From Uliginosibacterium flavum (GTDB lineage Bacteria > Pseudomonadota > Gammaproteobacteria > Burkholderiales > Rhodocyclaceae): a stretch of 64,000 nucleotides of DNA. The stretch is taken from positions 1-64,000 of the forward strand of contig NZ_JBEWZI010000009.1 of assembly GCF_040566545.1 (NCBI RefSeq), in the 5' to 3' direction. The notes below the pieces were generated by a model. That model was given only the letters and a program-made list of their open reading frames with translations. It did not search any database and was not told where the DNA came from. Of this stretch, positions 15,426-22,947 are shown one piece after another. The position numbers and the translations under genes were made by a program. Within the stretch, counting starts at the first letter, position 1. Each line of letters begins with the position of its first letter.

Positions 15426-15500
15426 TTTTACCCGGATATAATTTGACAAGTCATTTACACCCGGGTTTAATTACTTGCCTTCAATTTTACCCGGATAAAT
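15426..15500 (+). promoter_or_regulatory. promoter with three evenly spaced ACCCGG operators
   Basis: Three similar sites, TTTTACCCGGATATAAT (15426-15442), TTTACACCCGGGTTTAAT (15454-15471) and TTTTACCCGGATAAAT (15485-15500), have their ACCCGG cores 29 and 30 bases apart, close to three helical turns. A promoter TTGACA (15443-15448), 17 bases, TTTAAT (15466-15471) is threaded between them. The middle site fills the spacer and -10 box, and the third overlaps the translation start region. This predicts tight repression, perhaps by the DUF2239 product itself. Confidence 0.65.
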
Positions 15501-15501
15501 C

Positions 15502-16095
15502 ATGCACGCCTACACCGCGTTTACTGGTCAACGCCTGCTCGCCTCCGGCGCCCTTGCCGATATCGTTCGTGCGCTCAAGGCCGAACTTGGCATTCAGCCC
15601 GATCTTGCCTATCAAGTGTTCGACAATGCCACTGGTCACTGTGTTGATCTCGATTTGCGCGGCACACTCGATGAGTCCCTGGCGCGCCTCGCTTCGGCAA
15701 CTAGCGACACCGCTGCAGCGGTCGAGAAACCTGGTCCGGGCCGCCCCAAACTCGGTGTCGTCGCACGCGAAATCACGCTGCTGCCACGCCATTGGGACTG
15801 GCTCGCCAGCCAGCCTGGCGGCGCCTCGGTAGCACTGCGCAAACTGGTGGAAACGGCCAGCCGGGCCAGTCGGGCACGCGACCGGGCCCGTGCCTCCCGC
15901 GATGTTTGCCACTACTTCATGCTCACCATGAGCGGAAATCTGCAAGGTTTCGAAGAGGCTACCCGCGCACTCTTTGCCGGCAATTTCGCGGCAGTCCTTA
16001 CCCACATGGCGGCTTGGCCAGCCGACATCCGGCAACACGCCGAAACCTTGTTGGAAACGGCCCAAAATGACGCCTACGAAGCACGCGAGGATTGA
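15502..16095 (+). CDS. DUF2239 family protein, possible autoregulator
   Basis: The 197-residue protein matches the DUF2239 family: a start reading YTAFTGQRLLASGALADI, a Gly/Pro/Arg joint GRPKLGVVAREITLLPRHW, then WLASQPGGASVALRKLVE and a C-terminal helical part. The middle HWDWL...GGASVALRKLV segment looks like a ribbon-helix-helix or similar DNA-binding fold, but no function has been established that I know of. The start has no Shine-Dalgarno sequence; instead an operator-like site ends two bases before the ATG, and the predicted transcript leader is only about 25 nt. The gene ends by overlapping queG tail to tail by 22 bases. Confidence 0.8.
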   Translation: MHAYTAFTGQRLLASGALADIVRALKAELGIQPDLAYQVFDNATGHCVDLDLRGTLDESLARLASATSDTAAAVEKPGPGRPKLGVVAREITLLPRHWDWLASQPGGASVALRKLVETASRASRARDRARASRDVCHYFMLTMSGNLQGFEEATRALFAGNFAAVLTHMAAWPADIRQHAETLLETAQNDAYEARED

Positions 16096-17213
16096 TCGGC
16101 GCTGCTGTGTCTGGCTAGCGCCCAGGCCACATGCTCGCGAACCAGCTCCGACGCATCCTCGGCCCGCGCCTGCAGGGCGGCGATCACTGTCGGTGTGCTT
16201 GGCGCATTCCCCAGACCCACGGCCAGATTGCGCAGCCAGCGCTCATGCCCGATGCGATAGATCGCCGAGCCGGCCAGCCGCGTCTTGAACTCGTCTTCCG
16301 TCCAGGCAAACAGCTCGACCAGCGTGGCGCGATCCAGACCGTTGCGCACGGCAAAATCCGCCTCCTGCGTGGGTTGGGCGAAACGATTCCACGGACAGGC
16401 CAGCTGGCAATCATCGCAGCCATACACGCGATTGCCGATCAGGGGCCGCAGGTCTTCGGGAATGGCCCCGGCATGTTCGATGGTCAGATAAGAAATGCAA
16501 CGCCGCGCGTCCAGCTGATAGGGAGCGACGATAGCCTGCGTCGGGCAGGCCGGAATGCAGGCTGAACACGAGCCGCAATGCCCCGTCTGCCCCTTCGACT
16601 TCGCTTCACTACGCTCAGGACGAACGGATTCAGGCAGCGCCAGATCAACGTAGATCTCGCCAAGAAAGAACAGCGAGCCCGCTTCGCGCGTCAGCAACAA
16701 GGTGTGTTTGCCGCGCCAGCCCAGGCCGGCACGCGTTGCCAACTCCACTTCCAGCACCGGCGCGGAGTCGGTGAAAACGCGATAGCCATAGTCGCCGACC
16801 GCTACGCCGATGCGCTCGGCCAGTTTCTGCAGGCGGGCGCGTATCAGCTTGTGATAATCACGCCCCAGCGCGTAACGCGAAATCGCCGCGCGCGCCTCGT
16901 CGGCCTGCACGGCGCGGGCCTCGGCCAGACCCGGCTCGGACCAGTAATCCATGCGTACGGAAATCACGCTGACGGTGCCCGGCACAAGTTCTGCCGGCCG
17001 GGCGCGTTTCAGGCCGTGGCGCGCCATATAATCCATGTCGCCGTGAAAACCGGCGGCCAGCCAGTCGAGCAGGCCCTGCTCGGCCGAGCTGAGATCGATG
17101 CCAGTGAAGCCGACTGCGGAAAAACCCAGATCACTGCCCCACGCGCGGATTTGCTGCGCGAGCGTGGCGGGATCGATAGATGGATGAGTGGAATGAGTCA
17201 CGCCGCGGATCAT
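16074..17213 (-). CDS. queG: epoxyqueuosine reductase
   Basis: QueG reduces epoxyqueuosine to queuosine in tRNA using cobalamin and two 4Fe-4S clusters. The 379-residue protein shows the family blocks: GFSAVGFTGIDL at the start, AAGFHGDMDYMARH near 55, the catalytic-pocket Asp in YRVFTDSAPVLE, WRGKHTLLL, the cluster motifs CGSCSACIPACP and CDDCQLACPW, and C-terminal HEAT-like repeats. Just before the first cluster motif it carries an unusual RPERSEAKSKGQTG segment, encoded by a palindromic repeat inserted in frame. Both motifs remain intact. It is convergent with the DUF2239 gene. Confidence 0.95.
   Translation of the reverse strand: MIRGVTHSTHPSIDPATLAQQIRAWGSDLGFSAVGFTGIDLSSAEQGLLDWLAAGFHGDMDYMARHGLKRARPAELVPGTVSVISVRMDYWSEPGLAEARAVQADEARAAISRYALGRDYHKLIRARLQKLAERIGVAVGDYGYRVFTDSAPVLEVELATRAGLGWRGKHTLLLTREAGSLFFLGEIYVDLALPESVRPERSEAKSKGQTGHCGSCSACIPACPTQAIVAPYQLDARRCISYLTIEHAGAIPEDLRPLIGNRVYGCDDCQLACPWNRFAQPTQEADFAVRNGLDRATLVELFAWTEDEFKTRLAGSAIYRIGHERWLRNLAVGLGNAPSTPTVIAALQARAEDASELVREHVAWALARHSSADQSSRAS
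16588..16626. repeat. palindromic repeat inserted in queG
   Basis: CCTTCGACTTCGCTTCACTA...CGCTCAGGACGAACGG, a sequence I know as a widespread proteobacterial intergenic repeat, here lies inside the queG reading frame. It reads as RPERSEAKSKG without breaking the frame. Confidence 0.7.
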
Positions 17214-17228
17214 ACTTGGTGGGCGCCT

Positions 17229-17350
17229 CTAAAAGCTTCGAGTTCAAAGCAAGACAAGGCGCGAAAGAAAAATTTCGGTGCCGCATATGTTCGATATGCA
17301 AGACGATATTTTTCTTGAGCAACGCAGTATTGCGACGAAATCGGAGTTTT
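17229..17350. repeat. large imperfect palindrome upstream of tsaE
   Basis: The left arm (CGAGTTCAAAGCAAGACAAGG, AAGAAAAATTTCG, GCATATG) pairs imperfectly with the right arm (GATATGCAAGACGATATTTTTCTTG, GAAATCGGAGTTTTT) about a centre near 17290. It fills the gap between the queG start and tsaE and contains in-frame ATGs that would wrongly extend tsaE. Confidence 0.5.
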
Positions 17351-17355
17351 TAGAG

Positions 17356-17814
17356 ATGCCCACCTTCCTTGAAGACGAACAGGCCACCGAAGCCTTCGGT
17401 GCGGCCCTCACATCGGCGCTATCACCGGGTCTGGTGATCTGGCTGACGGGCGATCTGGGGGCGGGCAAGACCACCCTGACGCGCGGCCTGCTACGCGCGC
17501 TGGGTCACACCGGCAGCGTCAAAAGCCCGACTTACACGCTGATGGAAATCTATAATCCCGGCAAAATCATGCTCTACCACTTTGATTTTTACCGTTTCAA
17601 CCACCCTGATGAATTTCTGGAAGCCGGGCTGGAAGAGTATTTTGGCGGCGACGGTGTCTGCCTCGTCGAGTGGGCGGACAAGGCGCTGCCGCATGTGCCG
17701 CAAGCCGATCTGGAAATCCACATGAGCGTCGAAGGTGAAGGCCGCCGCGCCCGCCTCGAAGCCCGCAGTACAAAAGGTCATGAATGTCTGAATCGCGCTC
17801 AATTCACCCACTGA
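17356..17814 (+). CDS. tsaE: tRNA threonylcarbamoyladenosine biosynthesis ATPase TsaE
   Basis: TsaE is the ATPase that drives turnover of the TsaB-TsaD complex making t6A-37 in tRNA. The 152-residue protein has the P-loop GDLGAGKTT at about 32-40, then VKSPTYTLMEIY and YHFDFYR, the family signatures, and the C-terminal CLVEWADKA. I start at ATG 17356, since earlier in-frame ATGs fall in the palindromic repeat. Its last 31 bases overlap the start of the amidase gene, the common tsaE-amiC order, which implies translational coupling. Confidence 0.95.
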   Translation: MPTFLEDEQATEAFGAALTSALSPGLVIWLTGDLGAGKTTLTRGLLRALGHTGSVKSPTYTLMEIYNPGKIMLYHFDFYRFNHPDEFLEAGLEEYFGGDGVCLVEWADKALPHVPQADLEIHMSVEGEGRRARLEARSTKGHECLNRAQFTH

Positions 17815-19130
17815 ACCCGTCACGCCGGCGCCTGCTCAAGGCTGGCGGTGCACTGATGACGCTGCTGGTCACGCCAGTGGGCATGGCGCAGAGCGCCGCG
17901 CGCATCCTCGCCGTGCGCGTCTGGCCGTCGCGCGACTACACGCGGATCACGCTGGAAGGCGCAGATTTACTCAAGTACAACTTCCAGATCGTCAAGAATC
18001 CGGAGCGTCTGGTCATCGATCTGGAAGGCGTGGAATTCGACAGCATGCTGCAAAGCCTGCCGGACAAAATCTCCGAGACCGACCCCTACATCCGCCTGAT
18101 CCGTGCCGGCCGCAACCGGCCCGGCGTAGTCCGTCTGGTCGTCGAGCTGAAGAGCGAAATCAGCCCTCAGGTATTTTCACTACCGCCGGCCGGCAGCTAC
18201 GGCCACCGTCTGGTGCTGGATCTGTATCCGACCGTCGAGGCCGATCCGCTGATGGCGCTGATCGAAAAACGCTCGCCGGAAGATGCCGTCATCGGCAGCG
18301 GCAAGCCTGGCGCGGCTGAAGACAACCCCTTCCGCATCAGCCGCGACAGTGCCCGTTCTCCAGCCACCCCTGCTGCAAATGACCGTCCGGCGCGGATCTC
18401 CAGGCCAAGCCTGCAGCTGATCACCATCGCCCTGGATCCCGGCCACGGCGGCGAGGACCCCGGCGCAATCGGCGCACGCGGCACTTACGAAAAGACCGTC
18501 ACGCTGGAGATCGGCCGTCGCCTCAAGGCCAAGATCGATGCCGAGCCGAACATGCGCGCCATGCTCACGCGCGACGCGGATTTCTTCGTGCCGCTGGGCC
18601 AGCGCGTAGAGAAGGCGCGCCGCGTGCAGGCCGACCTGTTCGTGTCGATTCACGCCGATGCCTTCATTCGCCCGGATGCGCGTGGCAGCTCGGTCTTCGT
18701 CCTCTCGGACCGCGGCGCCACCAGCACCGCCGCACGCTGGCTGGCAAACAAGGAAAACTCGGCGGACTTGATCGGTGGCGTGAATCTGGGCGTCAAGGAC
18801 AGCCATCTGGCCAAGACCCTGCTGGATCTGTCGCAAACGGCCACGCTGAATGACAGCATGAAAGTCGCCAAGGCCGTCCTCAGCGAACTCGGTGGCATCA
18901 ATCAATTGCACAAGGGCTCGGTCGAGCAAGCCAGCTTCGCCGTGCTCAAGGCGCCGGACATCCCTTCAATGCTGGTCGAGACGGCCTTCATTTCCAACCC
19001 GGAAGAAGAGAAGCGCCTGACCGACGATGCCTATCAGGACAAGATGGCCGACGCCATGCTGCGCGGCATCAAGCGCTACTTCGCCAAAAATCCACCGCTG
19101 AACCGCAACAAGGTCGCGCTCAAGGACTGA
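17784..19130 (+). CDS. amiC: N-acetylmuramoyl-L-alanine amidase, Tat-exported
   Basis: A periplasmic amidase that cuts the septal peptidoglycan cross-bridge stem during cell separation. The 448-residue protein has a twin-arginine signal (SRRRLLKAGGAL at about 13-24), an AMIN targeting domain at about 40-145 (ILAVRVWPSRDYTRITLE), a linker, and an Amidase_3 catalytic domain from about 212. Zinc ligands are the His of LDPGHGGEDPG, the Glu of YEKTVTLEIG and the His of VSIHADAF; the catalytic Glu is in LVETAFISNPEEE. The Tat signal and AMIN domain are as in AmiC of other proteobacteria. Confidence 0.94.
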   Translation: MSESRSIHPLNPSRRRLLKAGGALMTLLVTPVGMAQSAARILAVRVWPSRDYTRITLEGADLLKYNFQIVKNPERLVIDLEGVEFDSMLQSLPDKISETDPYIRLIRAGRNRPGVVRLVVELKSEISPQVFSLPPAGSYGHRLVLDLYPTVEADPLMALIEKRSPEDAVIGSGKPGAAEDNPFRISRDSARSPATPAANDRPARISRPSLQLITIALDPGHGGEDPGAIGARGTYEKTVTLEIGRRLKAKIDAEPNMRAMLTRDADFFVPLGQRVEKARRVQADLFVSIHADAFIRPDARGSSVFVLSDRGATSTAARWLANKENSADLIGGVNLGVKDSHLAKTLLDLSQTATLNDSMKVAKAVLSELGGINQLHKGSVEQASFAVLKAPDIPSMLVETAFISNPEEEKRLTDDAYQDKMADAMLRGIKRYFAKNPPLNRNKVALKD

Positions 19131-19134
19131 TGCC

Positions 19135-19203
19135 TGAAGAGCCGCGCCCATATTGCTTCTGCAGTATACCCGCCTGAAGAAGCTTACCAGGCGTGGCTCT
19201 CCA
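19135..19203. repeat. TGAAGAGCC-family palindromic repeat
   Basis: TGAAGAGCCGCGCCCATAT...CCTGAAGAAGCTTACCAGGCGTGGCTCTCCA, starting four bases after the amiC stop. The ends pair (TGAAGAGCC with GGCTCTCCA) and the interior has a second pair. A terminator role is possible. Confidence 0.65.
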
Positions 19204-19213
19204 AGCATGCCAC

Positions 19214-19588
19214 TCAGCAGGCGGCAGACGCCCGGCCGGCCGGCACCGCCGCCAGATTGTCCCAATAGATGTCGTAACTCACTCCGCTGGCGTTGTTGTG
19301 TCCTTGCAACATGATGTCGCCAAAGTAGCCGCTGCCACCTGAATCGATACTGAGCGACAGATCGCCCACCGTATCGATCCGGTTGCGGCCATCGAACTTT
19401 GAGCACTTTTGAAAAATCAGATAGTGCGACACCCCGACAAAGTGACGTTCCACGTCACCCAAGACCCGTGGCGCGGCAGTGTCTTTCATCAAAATCGCCA
19501 AAATCGTGGAATTTGTCACACTCCTGTAAAAAACCAGGCGTGGCACATGGCTTGCTGAACTAACTGCAAACAAATCATGTAAGCGCAA
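19214..19588 (-). CDS. hypothetical protein, possible remnant of a secreted protein
   Basis: A minus-strand frame of 124 codons from ATG 19588; an internal ATG at 19489 would give 91 residues. The C-terminal part, GNRIDTVG-like LSLSIDSGGSGYFGDIMLQG then YDIYWDNLAAVPAG, resembles the end of secreted beta-sandwich proteins (the DNLAAVP turn is common before PEP-CTERM tails), but no sorting signal or membrane helix follows and no signal peptide leads. It may be a truncated gene. It is divergent from the M48 protease, with only three bases between the outer start and that gene. Confidence 0.35.
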   Translation of the reverse strand: MRLHDLFAVSSASHVPRLVFYRSVTNSTILAILMKDTAAPRVLGDVERHFVGVSHYLIFQKCSKFDGRNRIDTVGDLSLSIDSGGSGYFGDIMLQGHNNASGVSYDIYWDNLAAVPAGRASAAC

Positions 19589-19591
19589 ACA

Positions 19592-21091
19592 ATGAACAAA
19601 AGGGAGCTCCAGCGTCTGGTTGCACGCCTGGAAAGAGAAAGTGAAGCCGCGCCTGAGGCCTATCGCCTAAAGGTTGTGCTGCTTGCCGCGCTCGGCTATG
19701 CCTACGTATTCCTGATCACCGCCCTGGCGCTCAGCGGCCTGCTGTGGGCGCTGTGGCAGCTGCTCGACGGAGATTTCTTCGGCGCCACCAAGGTTGGCTT
19801 GCTCAGCGGGCTGATCTCCCTGTTTCTCGTGCCGGCCTTGTGGGTGCGGATTCCGCAACCGCAGGGGCGCATCCTGACGGCAGCCGACGTGCCCAAACTG
19901 TTTGCCATGATCGAGAAGATCCGCAACAAAGCACAGGGGCCGAAAATTGATCAGGTGATGATCAACGACGTGTTCAACACTTCGATCCTGCAGATCCCGC
20001 GTCTGGGCATTCTGGGCTGGCATCGCAATGTGCTGGTCATCGGCCTGCCCTTTTTGCAAGCCTTGTCGCGCAAGGAATTCGCCGCCATCCTGGCCCATGA
20101 ATTCGGTCACCTCTCCGGCCGACACGGCAAACTGGGCACCTGGATCTACCGCATCCGCACCGTGTGGATGCAGGTACATGACTCCTTCAGCGAAGGTGAC
20201 GGTTTTGCCCAGTTGCTGCTGACCCGCTTCCTGCGCAGCTATATCCCCTATTTCAACGCCTACAGCTTCGTCCTTGCACGTCAGGATGAGTACGAGGCCG
20301 ACCGCCTCGCCGCCGCCATCGTCGGGCCGCGCACCCTCGCCGACGCGCTGATTGCCATCACCGTGCGTGGACGCTTCATCGAAGACTGCTTCTGGCGCGA
20401 CCTGTGGAGCCGGGCCGATCGCCACATCACCCCGCCTTTCCTGCCGCACAGCGCCATGCGCACCGCCCTGAATCTGGGCCTGCGGGAAGAACAAGCCGAG
20501 CAATGGCTGAGCGAAGAGCTCAAGCACGACACTTTCAGTGACGACACCCACCCCTGCCTGCGCGAGCGCATTCTGGCTCTCGACACTGCCTGCGAACTGC
20601 CGCCGGATGCCACCCACAGCGCCGCCCAGGCGCTGCTCGGCGACCGCCTGCCGGAGCTGCAACACGCCTTCGACGGACTCTGGCTGCAGCATAACGAAGT
20701 GCGCTGGCGCGAACGTTTCCAGACCGTCGCCACCGCTCAGGACACAGCCCGTCGCCTCGAAAAACGCGAACAGCAAACGCTCAGCCCGACCGAGCTGGGT
20801 CACTACGCCCTGGCACTCGAAACCCTTGGACGCACCGACGAAGCGCTGCCCCTGCTGCGCCAGGCCGCCGACCACCCACAGGGCACCGCCAGCGCTGCGC
20901 TGGCGGCCGCCCGCATCCTGCACACCCGCGACGACGAAACCACCATCCGCTATCTGGAACTGGCCATGCAGCGCGACCGCAGTCTGTGCGAAGAGGCCAC
21001 CACCCAGGCCGGCGCCTTCTACGAAGCGCGTGGCGACAGCGACAAGGCCAATCCTTACTGGAAGCGCCTGAACGAGTTGCAATCAGCCTGA
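19592..21091 (+). CDS. M48 family membrane zinc metalloprotease with TPR-like tail
   Basis: A 499-residue protein. Two membrane helices at about 28-50 and 65-85 precede a peptidase M48 domain. The zinc motif HEFGH is near residue 170 (LAHEFGHLSGRH) and the third ligand region EYEADR near 233. The C-terminal half (from about 380) has TPR-like helical repeats (TELGHYALALETLGRTDEALPLLRQA). Members of this family act in membrane protein quality control or remain uncharacterised; the substrate is unknown. The start ATG has AGGGAG nearby. It stands alone between repeats. Confidence 0.85.
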   Translation: MNKRELQRLVARLERESEAAPEAYRLKVVLLAALGYAYVFLITALALSGLLWALWQLLDGDFFGATKVGLLSGLISLFLVPALWVRIPQPQGRILTAADVPKLFAMIEKIRNKAQGPKIDQVMINDVFNTSILQIPRLGILGWHRNVLVIGLPFLQALSRKEFAAILAHEFGHLSGRHGKLGTWIYRIRTVWMQVHDSFSEGDGFAQLLLTRFLRSYIPYFNAYSFVLARQDEYEADRLAAAIVGPRTLADALIAITVRGRFIEDCFWRDLWSRADRHITPPFLPHSAMRTALNLGLREEQAEQWLSEELKHDTFSDDTHPCLRERILALDTACELPPDATHSAAQALLGDRLPELQHAFDGLWLQHNEVRWRERFQTVATAQDTARRLEKREQQTLSPTELGHYALALETLGRTDEALPLLRQAADHPQGTASAALAAARILHTRDDETTIRYLELAMQRDRSLCEEATTQAGAFYEARGDSDKANPYWKRLNELQSA

Positions 21092-21100
21092 GCGCCTTGC

Positions 21101-21170
21101 TGAAGAGCCTCACCCAGCGGACCTCTTCAGCATGCCTGCTTGTACAGCAAGGCTGGGTGCGGGTCTTCAG
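21101..21170. repeat. TGAAGAGCC-family palindromic repeat, good copy
   Basis: TGAAGAGCCTCACCCAGCGG, ACCTCTTCAGCATGCCTGCT, TGTACAGCAAGGCTGGGTGC, GGGTCTTCAG: a 70-base unit whose two ends pair and whose halves each fold. Ten bases after the M48 protease stop. Confidence 0.75.
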
Positions 21171-21235
21171 ATAGCACACTGTGCGGCGCATTCACGGGCG
21201 ATAATTCGCCCACCATCCCTCAAGTGGAGCCCGCA

Positions 21236-21940
21236 ATGTTCAGCCTTAGCTATGTTTTCCCGGCCCCCGCTGTCGTCTCCCTGCCCGTCGCCGGATCGGA
21301 CGCCCGTTTCCCTGTGCGCCGCATTTACTGCGTCGGCCGCAACTATCTGGAACACATCCGCGAACTGGGCAACGACGAGAAAGAACCACCGATCTTCTTC
21401 ACCAAGCCACGCGACGCCATCGTGCAGGACGGCGCAAGCATCCCTTACGCCAGCGTCACCCAGAACCTCCATTACGAGCTGGAACTGGCCGTCGCCCTCC
21501 AGTCGGGCGGCTACAACATCCCCGAAGATCAGGCACTGAGCCACGTCTTCGGCTACGCCGTGGCGCTGGACATGACCCGGCGCGATCTGCAGAAACAGCT
21601 CAGCGCCAAAGGCTCGCCCTGGGATGTCGGCAAGGGCTTCGACCACTCCGCACCTTGCGCCGCAATTCACCCTGCCAGCAGTGTCGGCCATCCAGCCTCC
21701 GGCCTGATCCGGCTAAGCGTGAATGGCGAGGTAAAACAGAACTCCGACCTCAAGCAGATGATCTGGAACGTGCCGCAAATCATCGCCCACTTGTCCCGCC
21801 TGTTTGACCTGCAAGCCGGCGACCTGATCCTCACCGGCACGCCAGCCGGCGTCGGCCCGGTGCAGCCCGGTGACGTAATGGTCGGCGAGATCGACAGCCT
21901 GGGCACGCTGACGATCCGCATCGGCGAGCCCTGCGCCTGA
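21236..21940 (+). CDS. fumarylacetoacetate hydrolase family protein (fumarylpyruvate hydrolase-like)
   Basis: A 234-residue FAH-fold enzyme that hydrolyses a C-C bond of a diketo acid. The conserved RIYCVGRNYLEHIRELG opening, the metal ligands in HYELELAVAL (two Glu) and the Asp in FGYAVALDMTRRDLQ, the KGFDHSAP lid and LTGTPAGVGPVQPGD are all visible. The pattern is that of the bacterial short FAH branch (fumarylpyruvate or acylpyruvate hydrolase). The ATG at 21236 follows GTGGAG; a longer frame upstream would run through the repeat and is not used. It is a stand-alone gene with a terminator, so the pathway is open. Confidence 0.88.
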   Translation: MFSLSYVFPAPAVVSLPVAGSDARFPVRRIYCVGRNYLEHIRELGNDEKEPPIFFTKPRDAIVQDGASIPYASVTQNLHYELELAVALQSGGYNIPEDQALSHVFGYAVALDMTRRDLQKQLSAKGSPWDVGKGFDHSAPCAAIHPASSVGHPASGLIRLSVNGEVKQNSDLKQMIWNVPQIIAHLSRLFDLQAGDLILTGTPAGVGPVQPGDVMVGEIDSLGTLTIRIGEPCA

Positions 21941-21957
21941 CTCCTTTCCCGACAGCA

Positions 21958-21986
21958 GAAAGCCGCAGACTGGCTGCGGCTTTCCG
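21958..21986 (+). terminator. intrinsic terminator
   Basis: The stem GAAAGCCGCAG / CTGCGGCTTTC with loop ACTGG lies 18 bases after the FAH-family stop, before a convergent gene. The T-run is weak. Confidence 0.65.
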
Positions 21987-22014
21987 GGGGGTGAAACGAA
22001 CTCGAACAGAGGGC

Positions 22015-22248
22015 CTACTGATAAATGGCCGGCTGGGTTAACAGACCATCGTAACCATCCAGGCACAGATCAAACTCATTCACATCGTCACCCTGATTCA
22101 TCACATCTTCCAGTTCGCGGCGAAACCGCAGTGCCGTTGCGCCGGCCAGCAAACCACCACGGGCCCTGCGTTTGTCGATGACTTCAATGGCACCGACCGA
22201 AGGGTAATCTACAACGTAGAGCGCCGGATTGTTGAGTACGATATGCAT
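22015..22248 (-). CDS. DUF3567 family protein
   Basis: A 77-residue acidic protein that fits DUF3567, a family restricted, to my knowledge, to betaproteobacteria. The opening VLNNPALYVVDYPS, the EVIDKRRARGGLLAG centre and the ALRFRRELEDVMNQ...VNEFDLCLDGYDGL end follow the family pattern (N-P-xx-VV-xx, EI-VDK, F-x-ELE, VDEFL). The function is unknown. An AGGAGGG motif lies just upstream of the ATG on the minus strand. The 238-base gap to the next, divergent gene holds the promoters of both; no operator stands out. Confidence 0.75.
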   Translation of the reverse strand: MHIVLNNPALYVVDYPSVGAIEVIDKRRARGGLLAGATALRFRRELEDVMNQGDDVNEFDLCLDGYDGLLTQPAIYQ

Positions 22249-22486
22249 GGTAACCCTCCTTCGAACATTGGTTTTTCGGGGGCTTGCCGGGGTGGAATTT
22301 CACCACCCTCTGGTGTTCATATCGGCCGCGCAGTGCGCTTTCTCCAATCACCGATGTTAAGAGTTGTGTCTGTGCCCTTTAGTTCCTACGCTACAAACAA
22401 CGCTCTGGATTACCGTACGGTCTGAAGCGCCTGTCGCAGCAAGAAAAAATTCACTACAAAAATAAAAATACCCGAGGAGCAAACCG

Positions 22487-22699
22487 ATGAGCGACATGTT
22501 TGAAAACGCGATGAATCTCAATCATCGTCTGGATAGTCTCAGGGCCGAGCACCGCGAGCTCGACGACGCCATTTCCCGCCTGTGCCTCGCCCCGGACGAG
22601 GACGAACTGGCGGTACGCCGCCTCAAGAAACGCAAACTCATCGTCAAGGATCGCATCTCGATCATTGAACGCACGCTCGGCCCGGAAACCCAAGCCTGA
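22487..22699 (+). CDS. YdcH family (DUF465) small coiled-coil protein
   Basis: A 70-residue helical hairpin protein. The run HRLDSLRAEHRELDDAISRL, then LAVRRLKKRKLIVKDRI, is the DUF465/YdcH pattern (a second helix with RLKKRKLxLKDxI). The family is cytoplasmic with no defined role. AGGAG sits at the right distance before the ATG (GAGGAGCAAACCG). It is divergent from the DUF3567 gene. Confidence 0.8.
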   Translation: MSDMFENAMNLNHRLDSLRAEHRELDDAISRLCLAPDEDELAVRRLKKRKLIVKDRISIIERTLGPETQA

Positions 22700-22705
22700 T
22701 TCCTT

Positions 22706-22853
22706 AGAGGCTGTTCACGATCTGTAGCGAGAGGCCGTCAGCAGAGTGAAGAGCAGCGCAGGAACCGGAATGTATGTTGATACATGAGGATTCCGGGCAG
22801 CGCATGAGCTCTGATCACGGCCTCGCAGTAAGATCATGAGCAGCCTCTTGCGC
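22706..22853. repeat. 148-bp imperfect palindromic element
   Basis: AGAGGCTGTTCACGATCT at the left pairs with AGATCATGAGCAGCCTCT at the right; GAGAGGCCGT pairs with ACGGCCTCGC, and the centre GGAATGTATGTTGATACATG...GGATTCC is itself a hairpin. It encodes nothing. Its size and full-length symmetry suggest a non-autonomous mobile palindrome, between the YdcH-like and HDOD genes. Confidence 0.65.
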
Positions 22854-22947
22854 CAGACCCATACCCAGCTCGCCCATTCCGGGCCATAATGCCCCGCTGA
22901 AACACAGCCTGCCGGCCCCCGCGCAGGCACACAGGGAAGGGTCGTTC

